A stretch of 64,000 nucleotides of DNA from Talpa occidentalis (lineage: Eukaryota > Chordata > Mammalia > Eulipotyphla > Talpidae). Below the pieces are notes generated by a model. It made no database searches and was not told where the DNA came from. It saw only the letters and a program-made list of their open reading frames with translations. The position numbers were made by a program, and so were the translations under genes. Shown piece by piece: positions 1-11,739 of this stretch. The stretch spans positions 34,409,359 to 34,473,358 of the forward strand of contig NW_023603184.1 of the NCBI RefSeq assembly GCF_014898055.3, read 5' to 3'. How positions within the stretch are numbered: the stretch's first letter is position 1; each line of letters opens with the position of its first letter.

Positions 1-42
1 CACCTTCCATCTCTTCCCCTGCCCTGCCCTGCTCCTGTACAG

Positions 43-93
43 TGACAGTGAAGACCAGCAGAGAATCCAGACCGGACCCAGTGCCATCATCAG
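43..93 (+). other. Possible 51-nt exon of an unassigned gene
   Basis: A pyrimidine-rich tract ends in GTACAG, then 51 nt open in two frames (one reads DSEDQQRIQTGPSAII), then CAG|GTGAGC. Splice signals are good, but the neighbouring exons and the protein are not recognised. 1-2100 otherwise holds a SINE and many short open frames on both strands that I cannot assign. Confidence 0.25.
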
Positions 94-790
94 GTGAGCA
101 GACACTTGCAGATGCTGCAACCGGCCATTCACATCTAGGATCTCAGTTTCACACCTTTTGCTGCTGGATCTTCCAGGACCTAGAAGAAAGGGTTGACTCA
201 GCAGGGGGACCCTCAGGGGCCCAGTAGGGACCCTAGCAAGCACAGCAGATACCAACCCTCTCACACATCTGCACCTGCAAACAGAATGGGGATCTGTTCT
301 TTGCTGTCCAATGCCCCACTCCACCTATCAGGCGGATCTCGTGGAGCAAGGGGTACCATAATTCTAGAACCAAACTTGAGGACACTATGCCCAGCTCCCA
401 TCTGAGCTACTGTCCTTTGTCTCCAACAACCCACTAGTGTCAGGGCTGAGGACCTGTGGGGCATTGTGGGAACAGACTGACTTGCCCCAGGGTCACTGCC
501 CCAGCCTGGTTCAGGGCAACTCTCTACCTCCCCCTGGAGTTGTGTCAGCCCAGACCCCGGCCCTGGCCTACCTCACTCCCACAGGGATCCTGAGGGACCC
601 AGAGGGTCCCTGAACTGGAGGCAGGGTCAAAGACGCTGACTTGGGTCTGGCCAGCTGTGGGGAGGGAGCCTCTCACCTGCTGCATCCTGGTCTGGGTCTC
701 CATGAAGGGGCTGCCATGACTGAGGACCAGCTCCTGTGCCTGCTGAGACACCTGGGTGTGCACAGCCAGGTCGTAACTGTCCAAGACCAG

Positions 791-1053
791 GGGCCTCCCT
801 GGTGGTGAAAGTGGTTGAGCACAGCGCTGTGAAGCTGTCCGCAGCCTCGGCAGCACAAGTTCAATCCCCAGCAGGCCAGGGAGCTACCCACATGGCGCAG
901 GAGACCTCTCCTGACTTGCCTGCTGCTCCCCTCAGCACTTGAGTCTATCTGCCTGTTCTGTTCCCCACTCTGTCTCTGGTGGATCCTGTCACCTCCTGCA
1001 CCTCTGGCCTGGACCCCAGTTCTTGTATGCATAAATAAATTAAAAAAAAAAAA
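791..1053 (+). mobile_element. tRNA-derived SINE
   Basis: The full-length form has a GGGCCTCCCTGGTGG head (A box), GTTCAATCCC (B box), a CAGACCTCTCCTG-type body, CTTGTATGCATAAATAAA and poly(A). The 8-bp duplication AAGACCAG flanks it (783-790 and 1054-1061). Confidence 0.9.
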
Positions 1054-2149
1054 AGACCAGCACAGCAGGCACATCATCTGAGCCTTCATCTTCATTGGTC
1101 TTCTCCTTGCAGAGGGGAAGGTGTGACCTGGCTGGCCAGTCCCACTGCACGCAGGCCACTCACAAGGCAGCAGGGAGGCCCCTGGCTCGGCAGCAGCTCA
1201 CCTGTTCAGGTGGATGTCCCGAGACAACCTGGTGTTGCTGAAGGGAACACAGCAGGAGGCCCTCACCAGTGTGTGCGTCCTGGTCTAGCCTGGCGCTGGC
1301 CACTATGTCCGGGATGTCCAGCAGCACGTCTCCCCACCCGTCTCCACTAGTCTCCACAGGAGCCCTGGGGAACACACTGCTCAGGGCCCCACCTCCCGGG
1401 AAGGAGCTCTGCCAGGCCCCGGTTCCCCTGCTCGGTCAGTGCAGGCAGCGGAAGAAACGCCACATCACAGCCCAGGGCTGAGGGGCCTGGGCAGAATCAT
1501 CCACTCACCTGGATGGGGTGTCTTATTGTCCACGAAGTGGCTCTGGAGGAGCTGGGGGGGGCACTTCCCTAGGCCTCCTGTGCCCACCTCTGGGCTCCTG
1601 AAGGTGCTGAACCCGGGCAGCTGGTGATCTCTGGTCCCACCTGCAGAGGAGTTGAGGCCCAGTCAGCCCAGACCCCACAGGGCTGCCGGCCCTGACCTCC
1701 CGGCCCAGACATCTGGGTAACGGGGTGACCTCCAAGGGGTTGGCCCAGCTGCTCCCCGGGGTACCCCCAGTCCAGGGTGGAGCCCCCACTCCAGCTGCAC
1801 TGAGTGTGAGGGGGGAGATGAGCGCCCAAAGCAGGGCCCAACCCGCATCTCCCCACGCACAGATCAGAAGCTGCTGGACCCAGAAATCCTGAACTGGAGG
1901 GTCCGCGGGCTGCGCTTGCCAGTGCCCCCTTCACACTCTCCCTCGGGGGCCCCAGCCCCTCAAACCCTCCTCCTCCTCTCAGGTGGCTCTAATTCCTCCC
2001 ACCCCAGCCCGCACCCCCTCACGTCCCCCTTTCTCATACCCGCACACCCCGCACCCCGCAGCTCCCCTCCCCTCACAGAAGCGCGTCGCTTATGTCCCCC
2101 ACGAATTCTGATGACCGTTTAGAAACCGCCGCCCCCCCCCCCCCCCCAT

Positions 2150-2480
2150 GTCCCCACGACGCAGCTCTGCCCTCAGGAGAAGCCGCGGGGTCGGGGCCTC
2201 GGGGTCCCCCGGGGGGCGGAGCGGGGCGCGGCCAAGGAGGAGCCGGGGCGGGGCTTCCGTCCGGCGGAGCGGCCAGAGCCGGCGCCCTCGGGAGCCCCCA
2301 GAGGGCCCGGGGCGCGGGGCTGTCGGGACCGGCTCCGGCACCTGCCTCAGTCCGAGGAGGGCGAGGAGCGCCCCGACCGGCTGGGCGGGCGTCCGGGGTG
2401 CCGTGAGGGACCCCCGGGCTGCTGAGGTTGCACCGCGGGGGCCGCTGGGAGAGGGGCGCAGCGGGCTCTGGCCCTTAAAC
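2150..2480. promoter_or_regulatory. Orphan CpG island
   Basis: Dense CpG sequence with several GGGGCGG-type boxes, far (18 kb) from the SMPD1 promoter. It merges on the right with the GC-rich minisatellite. No gene is assigned. It could start a non-coding transcript or a gene leftwards, or be repeat-driven. Confidence 0.45.
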
Positions 2481-2489
2481 TGCCGCGGG

Positions 2490-2660
2490 GGGAGGGGGGC
2501 TCCCCGATGGCGCGGGGGGAGGGGGGCTCCCCGATGGCGCGGGGGAAGGGAGGGTTCCCCGGTGGGGGGGGGGGGGGGGGGGAGGGGGATCTCCCCGGTG
2601 GCGCGGAGGGGGGCTCCCCGGTGGCGCGGGATGGGGGGGGGCGCTCCCTGGTGGCTCGGG
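2490..2660 (+). repeat. GC-rich minisatellite made of SINE-head-like units
   Basis: Six imperfect copies of a unit containing CTCCCCGGTGGCGC (starts near 2500, 2527, 2555, 2591, 2614 and 2644; spacing 23-36 bp), separated by G runs including one of about 20. The core matches the 5' end of the local SINE, and the last unit continues into a diverged SINE body. Confidence 0.7.
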
Positions 2661-2775
2661 GGTCAGGCCTCAGCGCTGTGGAGCTATTGCCAGCCACTGC
2701 GGCATTTTCCACCCCAGGCCGGGGAGCTACCCAACGAGGTGCGCAGCCCTCTCCGGTCTCACCCAGATAAATAAA
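2640..2775 (+). mobile_element. Diverged SINE of the same family
   Basis: GCTCCCTGGTGG at 2644, then CAGCGCTGTGGAGCTATTGCCAGCC, GGCCGGGGAGCTACCCA and a terminal AGATAAATAAA follow the SINE layout. It lies at the end of a GC-rich tandem array whose units look like the same SINE head. Confidence 0.5.
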
Positions 2776-3689
2776 CTGCCGCTGGGGCTCCCAGGGGCCC
2801 GCCGTAATGGGGGCGGGTCTTCCTGCAGACGGTGATCCTGCAGAGACAGAGGCTGGGTGGGGGTGGATACACAGAGATGCTGCCCTGTGACTTATAAGCT
2901 CTTATTCCCCCATGATTTCTCCGACTCCCCAGCTCTGAGAGATGGTTTTCTTTCCGAATTACAGTCTCCTCCTGAAACCATCCACAGGGGCGCAGCACTC
3001 CTTTGCTGATTTAGTTTAACTCTACGCGAACTGGGAGCTGCTCTCGGGATAAGACCTCCCCGTTCCCCAGAAAGATCTGCCAAAGCCCTACAAGCCCACA
3101 TCCGAGCAGGCCTTAGAGTCCTGTCGCCCTTCCCTCTCCCAAGAGCCCTGGCAACCAAGAGATGCAGGGTACCCTCCCCTGTCTTCTTCCCCATAGATGC
3201 ATTGCCAGGTATACGAGGGGATTCACCCACAATTGGGGGGGTGGTGTCATGTTTGGTCTCTCCTGCCGGGGTTGGACCAAGTGAAGGTGGAGAACAAGGG
3301 AGTATGAGGCAGAGCCCCATGTGCTGGGGCAGAGCTGGCTCACAGGAGCTGAATTCTGCAATGTGGGGGGTCATGATCCTGGGCCCTCAGTTCCGACAGG
3401 CCCTGGTCCCTCCTATCTAAAGGCCCTGTCACCTCCCTGTCACACATGGAAAGAGGAGTCAGCTGACATTAAGTGGGCTCCAGAAAGCTAGTGAGAAAAA
3501 TGTAGCCGCTATTACTAATTGTATAAAAAAAAAAAAAAAAGCAGCTCTCAGTAACATGAGAGTAGAAGTAATCTATTTTTAAAAATGTATAGCAAAGCCA
3601 TAAATCATAAGTGACCTTCAAATGCTCAAGTCATTTCCATTAAAATCAGGAAGGAAAAAACATACCTGCTGCTCTATCGTCTGTGATTC

Positions 3690-3858
3690 TGAATGGCTTG
3701 GGAGTTTTTAGTGATAGAATCAGACAGGATAACCCAAGTAAGGGTTACACAGATAAAAAAAGAAGCAGCAAAATTCTCTTCATTTGCAGCTGATAGGATT
3801 CTATACTTCGAAATACAAAATAAACTATTACCTAAAAACCTATTTATAATGGGTTTCT
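3690..3858 (+). mobile_element. L1 ORF2 fragment, split by a SINE
   Basis: The translation contains KFSSFAADRILYFEIQ, which resembles the region around the FADD catalytic motif of L1 reverse transcriptase, with the Asp pair lost. L1-like sequence may resume to about 4250 after the SINE. It is old and inactive. Confidence 0.45.
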
Positions 3859-4142
3859 TTTTTTTTTTTCTTTTAAAGATTTATTTATTTATTTATACAA
3901 GCACTGGGTACAGTCAGAAGCGCGGGAGGGGGAGAGAATTCACCAGAGCAGAGCGGGGAGCAGAGCAGGCAGAAGGACCGAAGTACACTGCTGAGGGGAG
4001 CAGCGGGCGGCAGGAGAGGTCTGCGCGCCATGCGGGACCCTCCTCTGGTGGCCGGGGAGCAGCCGGGGATCGAACCCGCGTTGCAGAGGCTGCGGGCAGC
4101 TTCGCAACCCAGCGCTCAACAGCTGCGCCACCGGGGAGACCC
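3859..4142 (-). mobile_element. tRNA-derived SINE
   Basis: This is a reverse-oriented full-length copy. Its poly(T)/TTTATTTATTTATACAAGC tail is at the left and its A/B-box head at the right. The 14-bp duplication TATAATGGGTTTCT (one mismatch) is at 3845-3858 and 4143-4156. Confidence 0.92.
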
Positions 4143-4894
4143 TATAATCGGTTTCTAAAAAAACTATTACTCCAAATTATAAAGCAAACTAGAAAGGGTA
4201 CTGGGTTCAAGCGAACAGGCAAAGGTAGAAAAACGTCCTGTAGATAGGCAACACTGTGTTCAAGTGGAAAACAGTTATGTAGTTGGGTCTCTACGGACGC
4301 CCAAACATCCACAAGTGGGTGTCAGGGCTGTGGGCCCCAAGATCCTCCTGAATGCCTTCAGCATCTGGAGAATGACTAGCAGGCTGGGCAGCCCTCCCAT
4401 TCCCAAATGGGCGGGGGCGGGAGGGGGGTGCAGCAGCCTGGCTGATGCCAAATGAATACTTGCTGAAAGAGTGAGGGGGCCAGTGAAGAAGGAAGATGAA
4501 GAGTGTGTGCCTGCTGTGAGGAGGGCATGGGGGCGAGGCCCAGCAACCTCCCTACCTCCCGAGGGCCCTGGGATGGGCAGTGTCCTGGGAGTTCCCTGGA
4601 CAGGCCCCGCCAGAGGAAGTGGGGAGGATAGTGCAGTGGTGTGCAGAGGCACCCCAAGCCCAGAGGAGGAATGGAAAGGCTTGTGAAAAGGGTGGGGTTC
4701 TGGGGCCTGGAAGGAGGCAGAGGGATGAGCATGACCACAGGGCTAGAGGACACACAGATCTGGACCACATCCCGCTCTGGCCTGACCCTGGAGCCCTGGG
4801 CTCTGTCTCTGCAGGAACTCTCCTTTTCCTCTGTAAGGAAGGTGGGGGCAGGGGTGGTGCTGTGTTTCTCAAGCTGCTCTGGCTCAACCCATAG

Positions 4895-5004
4895 CCTCTG
4901 AAAGCGCTGGGCAATGTCCTCTCCCCCCACATTAAGGAGAGCGACCTGGACATGAGCCACTGCTTCAGAGAGCATGTCACGTGCAGGGAATGCCACGGCA
5001 TCAC
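4895..5004 (+). other. Possible 110-nt exon of an unassigned transcript
   Basis: The acceptor-like ...CAACCCATAG and donor ATCAC|GTGAGG enclose an open frame, PLKALGNVLSPHIKESDL...VTCRECHGIT. A 222-codon frame is also open on the opposite strand over 5044-4376. Neither product is recognised, and either could be chance in GC-rich DNA. Confidence 0.2.
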
Positions 5005-5764
5005 GTGAGGCTGCTGGGCAACAGGGCAGAGGGCCAGGGCCCACGGTGGCCAGGGTTCTGGAGCGGGGTGGGGGGGGGGGTTGTGGTGGGATTTAGGTCT
5101 GGGGACACTCAGGGGGCCTCACAGGGGTTGAGGGTTACTCAGGAGGACAGAGGGTAGACTCAGAGGCCCAAAGGTGCTCCAGGGACTCAGTTACTTAGAG
5201 GAACTTGGGGGTCTCAGAAAGGGTGGGAGGGTAGGTGGGGGTCCTAGGAGAAGATTCAGGGTTCCCTGGAGAACATAGGGGTACAAGGAAAACTGGAAGA
5301 ATTCTGAAGTCCTGGCAGGGACTTGGACCTCCATGGAACAGTAGAGGTAGGCGGGTGTGAGGGACACGGCCCACTGCCCCCATCAGCATGGGCTTCAAGG
5401 ACAGGCTGCTCCCTGGGAACCACATGGGTGGTTGGGGATGACTGTGGCTGTCTGATGGGTGAGTGAGAGGAAGAGGCAGGAACATTTGGCTCGGGCAGGG
5501 AAATCGCCATCTTTTCCCAGCAGCTACCGCTGCTTAGGCAGTGTCCACACTGCTGGGCCCTGGTGTCTTTATCAGGCCCCTCAGAAGGGACAAGAGGATC
5601 TCCTTTGGCATGAGGCAACCCTTTATCGTGGCCCCAAGGATGGGGCACCACGCATCAAGCTAAACTGCTAGATTAAAGACTAAGGGAGGACTCGTGCCAC
5701 AGTAATTTTTGTGTTCAGGCCCCCACTGTCATTTCTGCTTCGACAGCTGGATTCACAGTCTCCC

Positions 5765-6010
5765 CTCCCCCACCCCTGCTTTATTGAGACAGAATTGGCA
5801 TACATCACTAGGAAAGTTTAAAATGTATAGTATAATGACTTGGCTTACAAGTATTGCAATGAACTTGTCACAGTAAGTTCAGTCAGCATCCATTACCTCA
5901 CATAGACACAAAAGAAAGAAAACGTTTTTTCCCCTGTGGTGAGAACTCTGAGGATCTACTCTTAACAGTTTCCAATATACCATCCAGCTGTCATCACACT
6001 GTCCATTCAC
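5765..6010 (+). mobile_element. Old L1 3' UTR fragment
   Basis: The motif order is that of mammalian L1M 3' UTRs: TTTATTGAGACAGAATTGGCATACA, then TAAGTTCAGTCAGCATCCATTACC, then GAGAACTCTGAGGATCTACTC. It is heavily diverged. Confidence 0.5.
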
Positions 6011-6271
6011 GTCCCCGAGACTTATTATCCTTTTAACTGAAAGTGTCTTTTGACCTGGGTTTCCGCTCTTGTTCTTAAATTCTTTGCCTTCCTCCATCTC
6101 TATACTGCCAGCATTCTCCAGGCCCTGCCTCGGCTCCACTCCTTTCTCTCTGAGCAAGTAAAAACAAATAACCAAGCAGTGAGCTTTGACTATAGCCCAG
6201 GAACTATGCCAGGGAACGGGAAGCAAATGGGGAAACTGTCACCACAGTTGGGTATGGATTTGTTGTGGGTG

Positions 6272-6273
<2 letters not shown>

Positions 6274-6305
<32 letters not shown>
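6274..6305 (+). repeat. (GT)n microsatellite
   Basis: About 16 GT units, with a single-base shift at the end. Confidence 0.95.
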
Positions 6306-6307
<2 letters not shown>

Positions 6308-6639
6308 TGAATGAATGTATGATTGTCTGGCAATAAAAGGAGCTCAGTGATCTCAATTAGCCTATGACATAAATGGTCCCTACCTCTCCCATGGGGAGGG
6401 GGAAATGGAGGTTGAAAGTCTCCCTTATTTTTCTTTCTCCAGGTCCCTATCTTGTTGGAGCAGTCAGGTGCAGATGAGGGGCCACACTCCATCCCCTGAT
6501 GTCAGGACACCACCACACTGGACTGGATGACACCCATGCAGCCTGAACTCTGCCCTTGACATCCTGAATGAGGGGGCTGCTGGGAAGGGAGCAGAGCTGA
6601 ATAGGCTTTTTGTGGTGCTGGGAGGCAGCTGGGAGGCAG

Positions 6640-7050
6640 CAAGTCCCCTGTTGGGGACCAGGACACCGGAGGGTCTTTAGTGTCTCTTGAGAAAAGAATT
6701 TCATGAAGCACCAGAATGAAGCCAGCAACAAGGTTTATTAGGGAGCCACAGGACTAGACAATGGAGGGGCAGAGAAGCAGGAGAGCTGCCCTGAGCAGGA
6801 AAGCAGTAAGGCTTTGAAGGTTTTGTCCTTTCTGAGTTGGGGGGGGGGGGGTCCCTCTTATGCATACTCTGCGCCCATCACTCCTCCGATCCCTGGACTA
6901 ATTGGAACTACCCCTCCTTCCCTCTTTTCGAGTGGTGGTATTGGGAATGGGGAGGTTTGAACCATAGTTAAAAGACTCTCCCCAGGCCTCACAGACCTGC
7001 CAGAACTTATCTGGCAGGGAGCTAGACCACATTAAATCAACAGAAGTCAA
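6640..7050 (-). mobile_element. LTR-like sequence (old endogenous retroviral LTR)
   Basis: On the minus strand a TATA-like TATGCATAAG at about 6860 is followed by AATAAACC (about 6737) and a U5-like stretch with CATTCTGGTGCTTCATG. The order U3-TATA-AATAAA-U5 is typical of a gammaretrovirus-type LTR. No internal genes are recognised beside it, so it would be solitary. Borders are approximate. Confidence 0.45.
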
Positions 7051-7782
7051 AAACACTCAAAGCAACTTAAGGAAGTTGCGTCAGATTCTACAGGCCTCCT
7101 CTGCACTGTTTGTTGCTCTCCAGATTCTTCATCTCAATAAAACCAACCTTGTACTCTATTTCCTCCACATCACACAGGAGGAAACCGAAACACAAAAAGT
7201 GGCATGCATGGTCCAGGGTCAAACAACTTGTGAATCTCAGAGCCTAACCCAGGAGGCTGAATCTAAAATCCCATCCCCTGGGCCACTGCCCCTACCACTG
7301 ATGCCTCTATATTCGCTCTTCTGGAATGGCCTGTTAGACACTGTTTCTTCAAGACCTTTATTCTTCCATTTACATTCCAAGCTTCCTGCTACTCTCCAAA
7401 ATTTCCACAAGAGGGAGACCTTTCCCCATCAGTTCCATGCTGCTGCCTGACATAAAGGATTTAATTTGCCGTTTCATAGGCAGCTGGAGAGTTGGCTGAT
7501 TATCTGCATAGAATTTGAACAGGTTTCCTGACACAATGATGGACAGATACCCTATGCAGATACCTGTTCAAATTAGCCTAAATTAACTAGAAAATTCTCT
7601 GTCCCAACAAGGCAGCCCATTATTATCCCTCTGCCGATCACCATCCAAGCTTGGTACACATTTTGCTGTGGTGGAAGGGGCTGTAAGCCTTGGCTATTTT
7701 AACACTGGCTCCCCTCCCCTGCCCCAAGTTCTACTCATTATCCAGGATCCTGGAAGTCTCCAGAATATATTTCAGAATTTCT

Positions 7783-8063
7783 TTTTTTTGAAAGATTTAT
7801 TTTATTTATGCCTCCAAGAATTGGGGTATAAGCCAGAGGGATGGGGGGCGGAGGGGGTGAGAGCATTCACCAGAGATAGAGTGGGGAGCAGAACAGGCAG
7901 ACTGACTGAATTACACTGCTGAGGGGAGCAGCGGGCAAGTCAGGAGAGGTCTGCTGTGCCATGTGGGTAGCTCCCTGGCTGGGGATTGAACTCGTGCTGC
8001 AGTGGCTGCCGATAGCTTCATAGTGCTGAGACTTAACCCCTTGCACCACAAGGGAGGCCCCCA
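7783..8063 (-). mobile_element. tRNA-derived SINE
   Basis: Reverse-oriented full-length copy. The 14-bp duplication ATTTCAGAATTTCT (one mismatch) is at 7769-7782 and 8064-8077. Confidence 0.9.
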
Positions 8064-8089
8064 ATTTCAGATTTTCTACTAGAAAAAAA

Positions 8090-9420
8090 AAAATGTGTCC
8101 TTACTACTCTCACTCCCAGTCCTACAGAGCTCTGCTCGCAATGACTCTTAAGTCCCAGGACATCCAGCCCATGCCTGTTCCTAAGAGGACACTGACAGCA
8201 AGAGTATGGCCTGGGCTCCGCACAAGGAATGAAGTCTCACTCTCCCAGCTGCTGGAGGTGCTGTTGGAACATGCCCCTCGACTCTCAGTCTCTACAGGAG
8301 CCTCCAGCTAGGAGAAACCCCTTGCCCAAGACAGGCATCCTATGATGTATCTATTTAGGAGGGGAGAGGCCCATTCTCCCTGCCTCGACTTAAAACAATT
8401 CTAAAGGGTCATCCCAGCTTCAGAACTCACGGTAAGGTCAGCTGAGGCCACTGCCAAGAGTGAATCAAAGCGCACCCTCTCCCTCTGCCCAGTCCTGCTC
8501 TCAACCTTTCCTTCCCAGGTGGTGGTGCTGAGAGCACCCCTCACAAACCTCCTGCAAGTTTATCTCCATCTCTGGCTCTGCTTTCTGGGTATCCCCTCCT
8601 TCATCCTTTGTGAGCAGTGGCCTAGGCGGAAAGCAGGTGCTGGAATGCTATATTGAAACGGAAGGTTCACCTCCCCGCTGACCAGGAGGACCCTACCCGA
8701 TTAGGTGCTTTTGGAGAAACCCTGATGACCAGGGACGGTAGAGTGGAGGCAAGAAATGTACCAGCTGGGTTCCTGAATCGGGATTGTGAGACACACAAGG
8801 GAAATAGTAACTATTAGGATGAGAGAACTCATCAGACTAACACTTGGGAAAAACATCATGAAAACTTGAATGTAATCAGCAATTAAAAGCCTTGAAAGAG
8901 CAACAACATGCACCAAGTGCTCACCAAGTGATCAAGAAATACCCGAAATAACTGTGTTCATAGGACCACACGGAGGAGACACAACTTACTGAAGCGAAGA
9001 GGACCAGGTGTGATGGGCGCCGCATTGCAAAGTTCCATGGTGGCCGCCCTGCACAGGCCGGGCAACGGTAGGAAACTCCCCTGCTGACTGGGCGCCTGGC
9101 AAAGGTGGGACTTTCCCCAGAATAGAGGCCAGGTGTCAGCACATAACCATCAGACGCTCACTGGCGCAGGCCCACGGCTGGTACCCCCACCCAGGCTGAC
9201 ACGGCTTTTGCCACTGCAGATGCCTAATCTGCCACCACCAGCAAGCAGGAGAGCCGAGGCCCAGGTGGCAGTGTTAAGGGGAAGGATGTCCTGAGCAAAC
9301 TTCATGCAGGCTTTGTGGACTCCACCCCCACTCCAGACCAAAGCCCTCAAGACACTGGAAATGACGAATCCCATCATCACCAAAGAGAAGGTTGCTGGAA
9401 CCTGAGGGTGGAGTTAAGCT
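8090..9420. other. Intergenic, old repeat-like sequence, nothing coding
   Basis: About 8390-8600 (CTAAAGGGTCATCCCAGC... CAGCTGAGGCCACTGCC) reads like an old LTR-type repeat, and a similar block recurs near 10920-10990. The rest may be the U3 of the LTR-like sequence at 9420. No gene seen. Confidence 0.3.
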
Positions 9421-9700
9421 GCCAGGTTTGTTATAAAACCAAACACGTGGGCCTTGGCTTGCTCTCTTGGCCTCACGGCTCTCGGCTTTTCGCCAGCTCT
9501 CAGCGTGCCTTTGGGATTCCAGGTCAGCGGAACTGGTAGGACGCATTCACGAATTTATCTCCCTCTCTTTCTCCCTGAGAGATTCATTTCCCTTTCTTTT
9601 GTCAATAAACCCTTCATTAACCTTTTGTGTGTGCCTGCACTTGAGTATTAATAAGTCCCTTGTAAACGTGCGGGTGAGGACCCCCAGTCAGGCAACCCGT
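9420..9700 (+). mobile_element. LTR-like 3' portion (old endogenous retroviral LTR)
   Basis: A TATAAAA box (about 9430) is followed by a pyrimidine-rich stretch, AATAAACCC (9604-9612) and a GT-rich segment ending near GTTTCATATGGGGG. This resembles the R-U5 end of an LTR followed by a degraded primer-site-like sequence. The left border is unclear. Confidence 0.4.
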
Positions 9701-9719
9701 TTCATATGGGGGTTGCCCT

Positions 9720-11730
9720 GTAACAGCAGCACACCTAGAGGAGACCACATGCCTCCCGCAGCAGTTGACCATGCTGAACACCTTCTACTCTAGAAGGTGG
9801 AGCAGTTTCTGAGCAGCTATGTATTTGCCTTCTCTGCCTACCAGGCCTCAACCATCACCACCCAAGGACAGTGAGCTGTCATGATCCCATCATTTCGGAC
9901 CAAGGACCCACCCTTTAGTCAAGGAGGTATGGGGTGGAAGCATGATTGTGGGATCGCTGGTCACGTTACATATCACAGAACCCAGAAACTCCTGCTGGGT
10001 ATCGTGGTAGGATGGACCAGTCAAGCACTTGGAAATGACACTGGGGAGGCACGTGTGCCTGCTTCTGGTATGTGCTGTCCACTTTAAAACAGCCATATTC
10101 CCAATGGGAAAAAAAAAAAATCCAAGAACAAGGGGAGAAAAGAATGTAGCATCCTGTCACTCCTGTGGCCCCCTGGGATGTGTGTGCAGCCAGCCCCTAC
10201 AACTCTAGGCTCTGCAAGTTGAGAGGCCTGGTTCCTAAAGGGAGAGTGTGAGTGTTGCCTGGGAGATCTGGGAGGCTTGTGTGAAGGGGCCAGCAGGCTG
10301 AGAGAGGCAGCACCATCTTAGCTACCGAGGGCTTGTGGTCACAAGAACAAGAAGAGGCAGGACAGAAGAGACCTAGAGGACAGCTTGGGATGCAGCTGGT
10401 CCACTTGGGAGACCAGGGTACTACCCTGATCTGTTTTTATGGTAAAAATGGCAAGTGCAGCAGCCATACCTGGGGGAGACTGGGGGGGTTTGCGGGGGCG
10501 ATGTGTAAAAGTATTGGCCACGCCCACGGGTAAGCTGCTGACATCAGCAGTGGTGTTAGCTGAGAGCAAAAGAAAAGTAGTATGCATGACAAAGGAGAGG
10601 AATGATATGTATCCAATGCTGCCCTAAGAGCTGCTACAGCAAACTGCTATTCTTCCTACTATTTCTCCTTTTCTAAGTCTCGGCCATAAAGAGAAACCAG
10701 AATGCTGAGAAGCTGCTCCAGGAACTTACACAAAGAAGTGGGTCCAAGTGGAGTTGGAGGTGGACTCTGTTGCCACCTGGATCTCCCTACAGATATGAGA
10801 ACTTATGCCCCTGGCAGCTAGGAGTGCTCGCAACAGAACACCTTCAGCTCTCTGTCCCCTTCAGGGAATTCCTGAAGTGAAGCAAGGGAATTGCTCAACA
10901 GATTTCAGGACAAATCCAAGTGTCATCCCAGCTCCAGCACTCCCAGAGGGTCCACTGAGGCGTCTAGTGAGACAGCAGCATGGCCCAATCCTGTGCTTTC
11001 CCTCTCCTTCTACAGGTGCAGTGGGTGGGCTGCAGGCCACCCTCTGCTCCTTAACTGTTCATGCTCCGAGTGGCTGACCTGGCTTATACAGGCAGACAGT
11101 GGTGACTCAGCACCCACATTCTGTCTGTTCTCCAAGACCTTACCCCAGAGGGTTATCTCCTCTGACTATAGCCCATCTCCTGACCTTTCTTAATCATGCT
11201 CTGGAGAATTGCCTCGTATAGGACACCTCTCTCCTCCTTTCCTTCTGGCCAGATTCAAACCTTTGAAAACCCAGACACTAGAGATCCAGACAAAGAGTTA
11301 TGATGAAGACGCAACACGAGATGCTGTATTCAAGGCCCACAAGCTGTGGGATCTCACATCAGTAACTGACTCTGACTTCTCCCCTCCGAGAAATGGAGAT
11401 TTATTCTAACACTTATCTCCTAAATTTGTTGTGAGGCTTGAATAGGCAGTCCTTTAAAAATACCTTGCTCATAATCTCCCAAAATATGCACATTATTTAT
11501 CAGGATTACTCTGACCACAGATGTCTTAGAGCAAAAGGATCGTAACAGTTACAAGATGCTGGCCCATGACCAATGTCCCAGTCGGTCACTTATAACGAGT
11601 CCTGTCCATCGACATATCATAAGAGAATGTATCCCAGGCAAAGCCACTCAGATTTTCAGGCTTCCACTTAGTTGTGTCAGGTTCCAAATGTGGGAAAGGT
11701 CTCAATAAATACTAACCTTTCAGGCATCTG
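9720..11730. other. Intergenic, no gene seen
   Basis: Only short open frames without recognisable products. 10860-11000 resembles the repeat block at 8390-8600. Confidence 0.4.
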
Positions 11731-11739
11731 ATATAATTT

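Noticed and set aside
3859..4142. tRNA gene suggested by A and B box-like motifs in this and the other SINE copies
   Set aside because: The boxes belong to a tRNA-derived SINE; no cloverleaf with an intact anticodon arm and acceptor stem is formed.
4376..5044. 222-codon minus-strand open frame
   Set aside because: The middle looks protein-like, but a plus-strand exon model is equally possible at the same place, and I recognise neither. Kept only as a low-confidence note.
9720..10160. Possible retroviral internal region next to the LTR-like sequence
   Set aside because: Open frames are short and I could not identify any retroviral domain, so no internal element is claimed.
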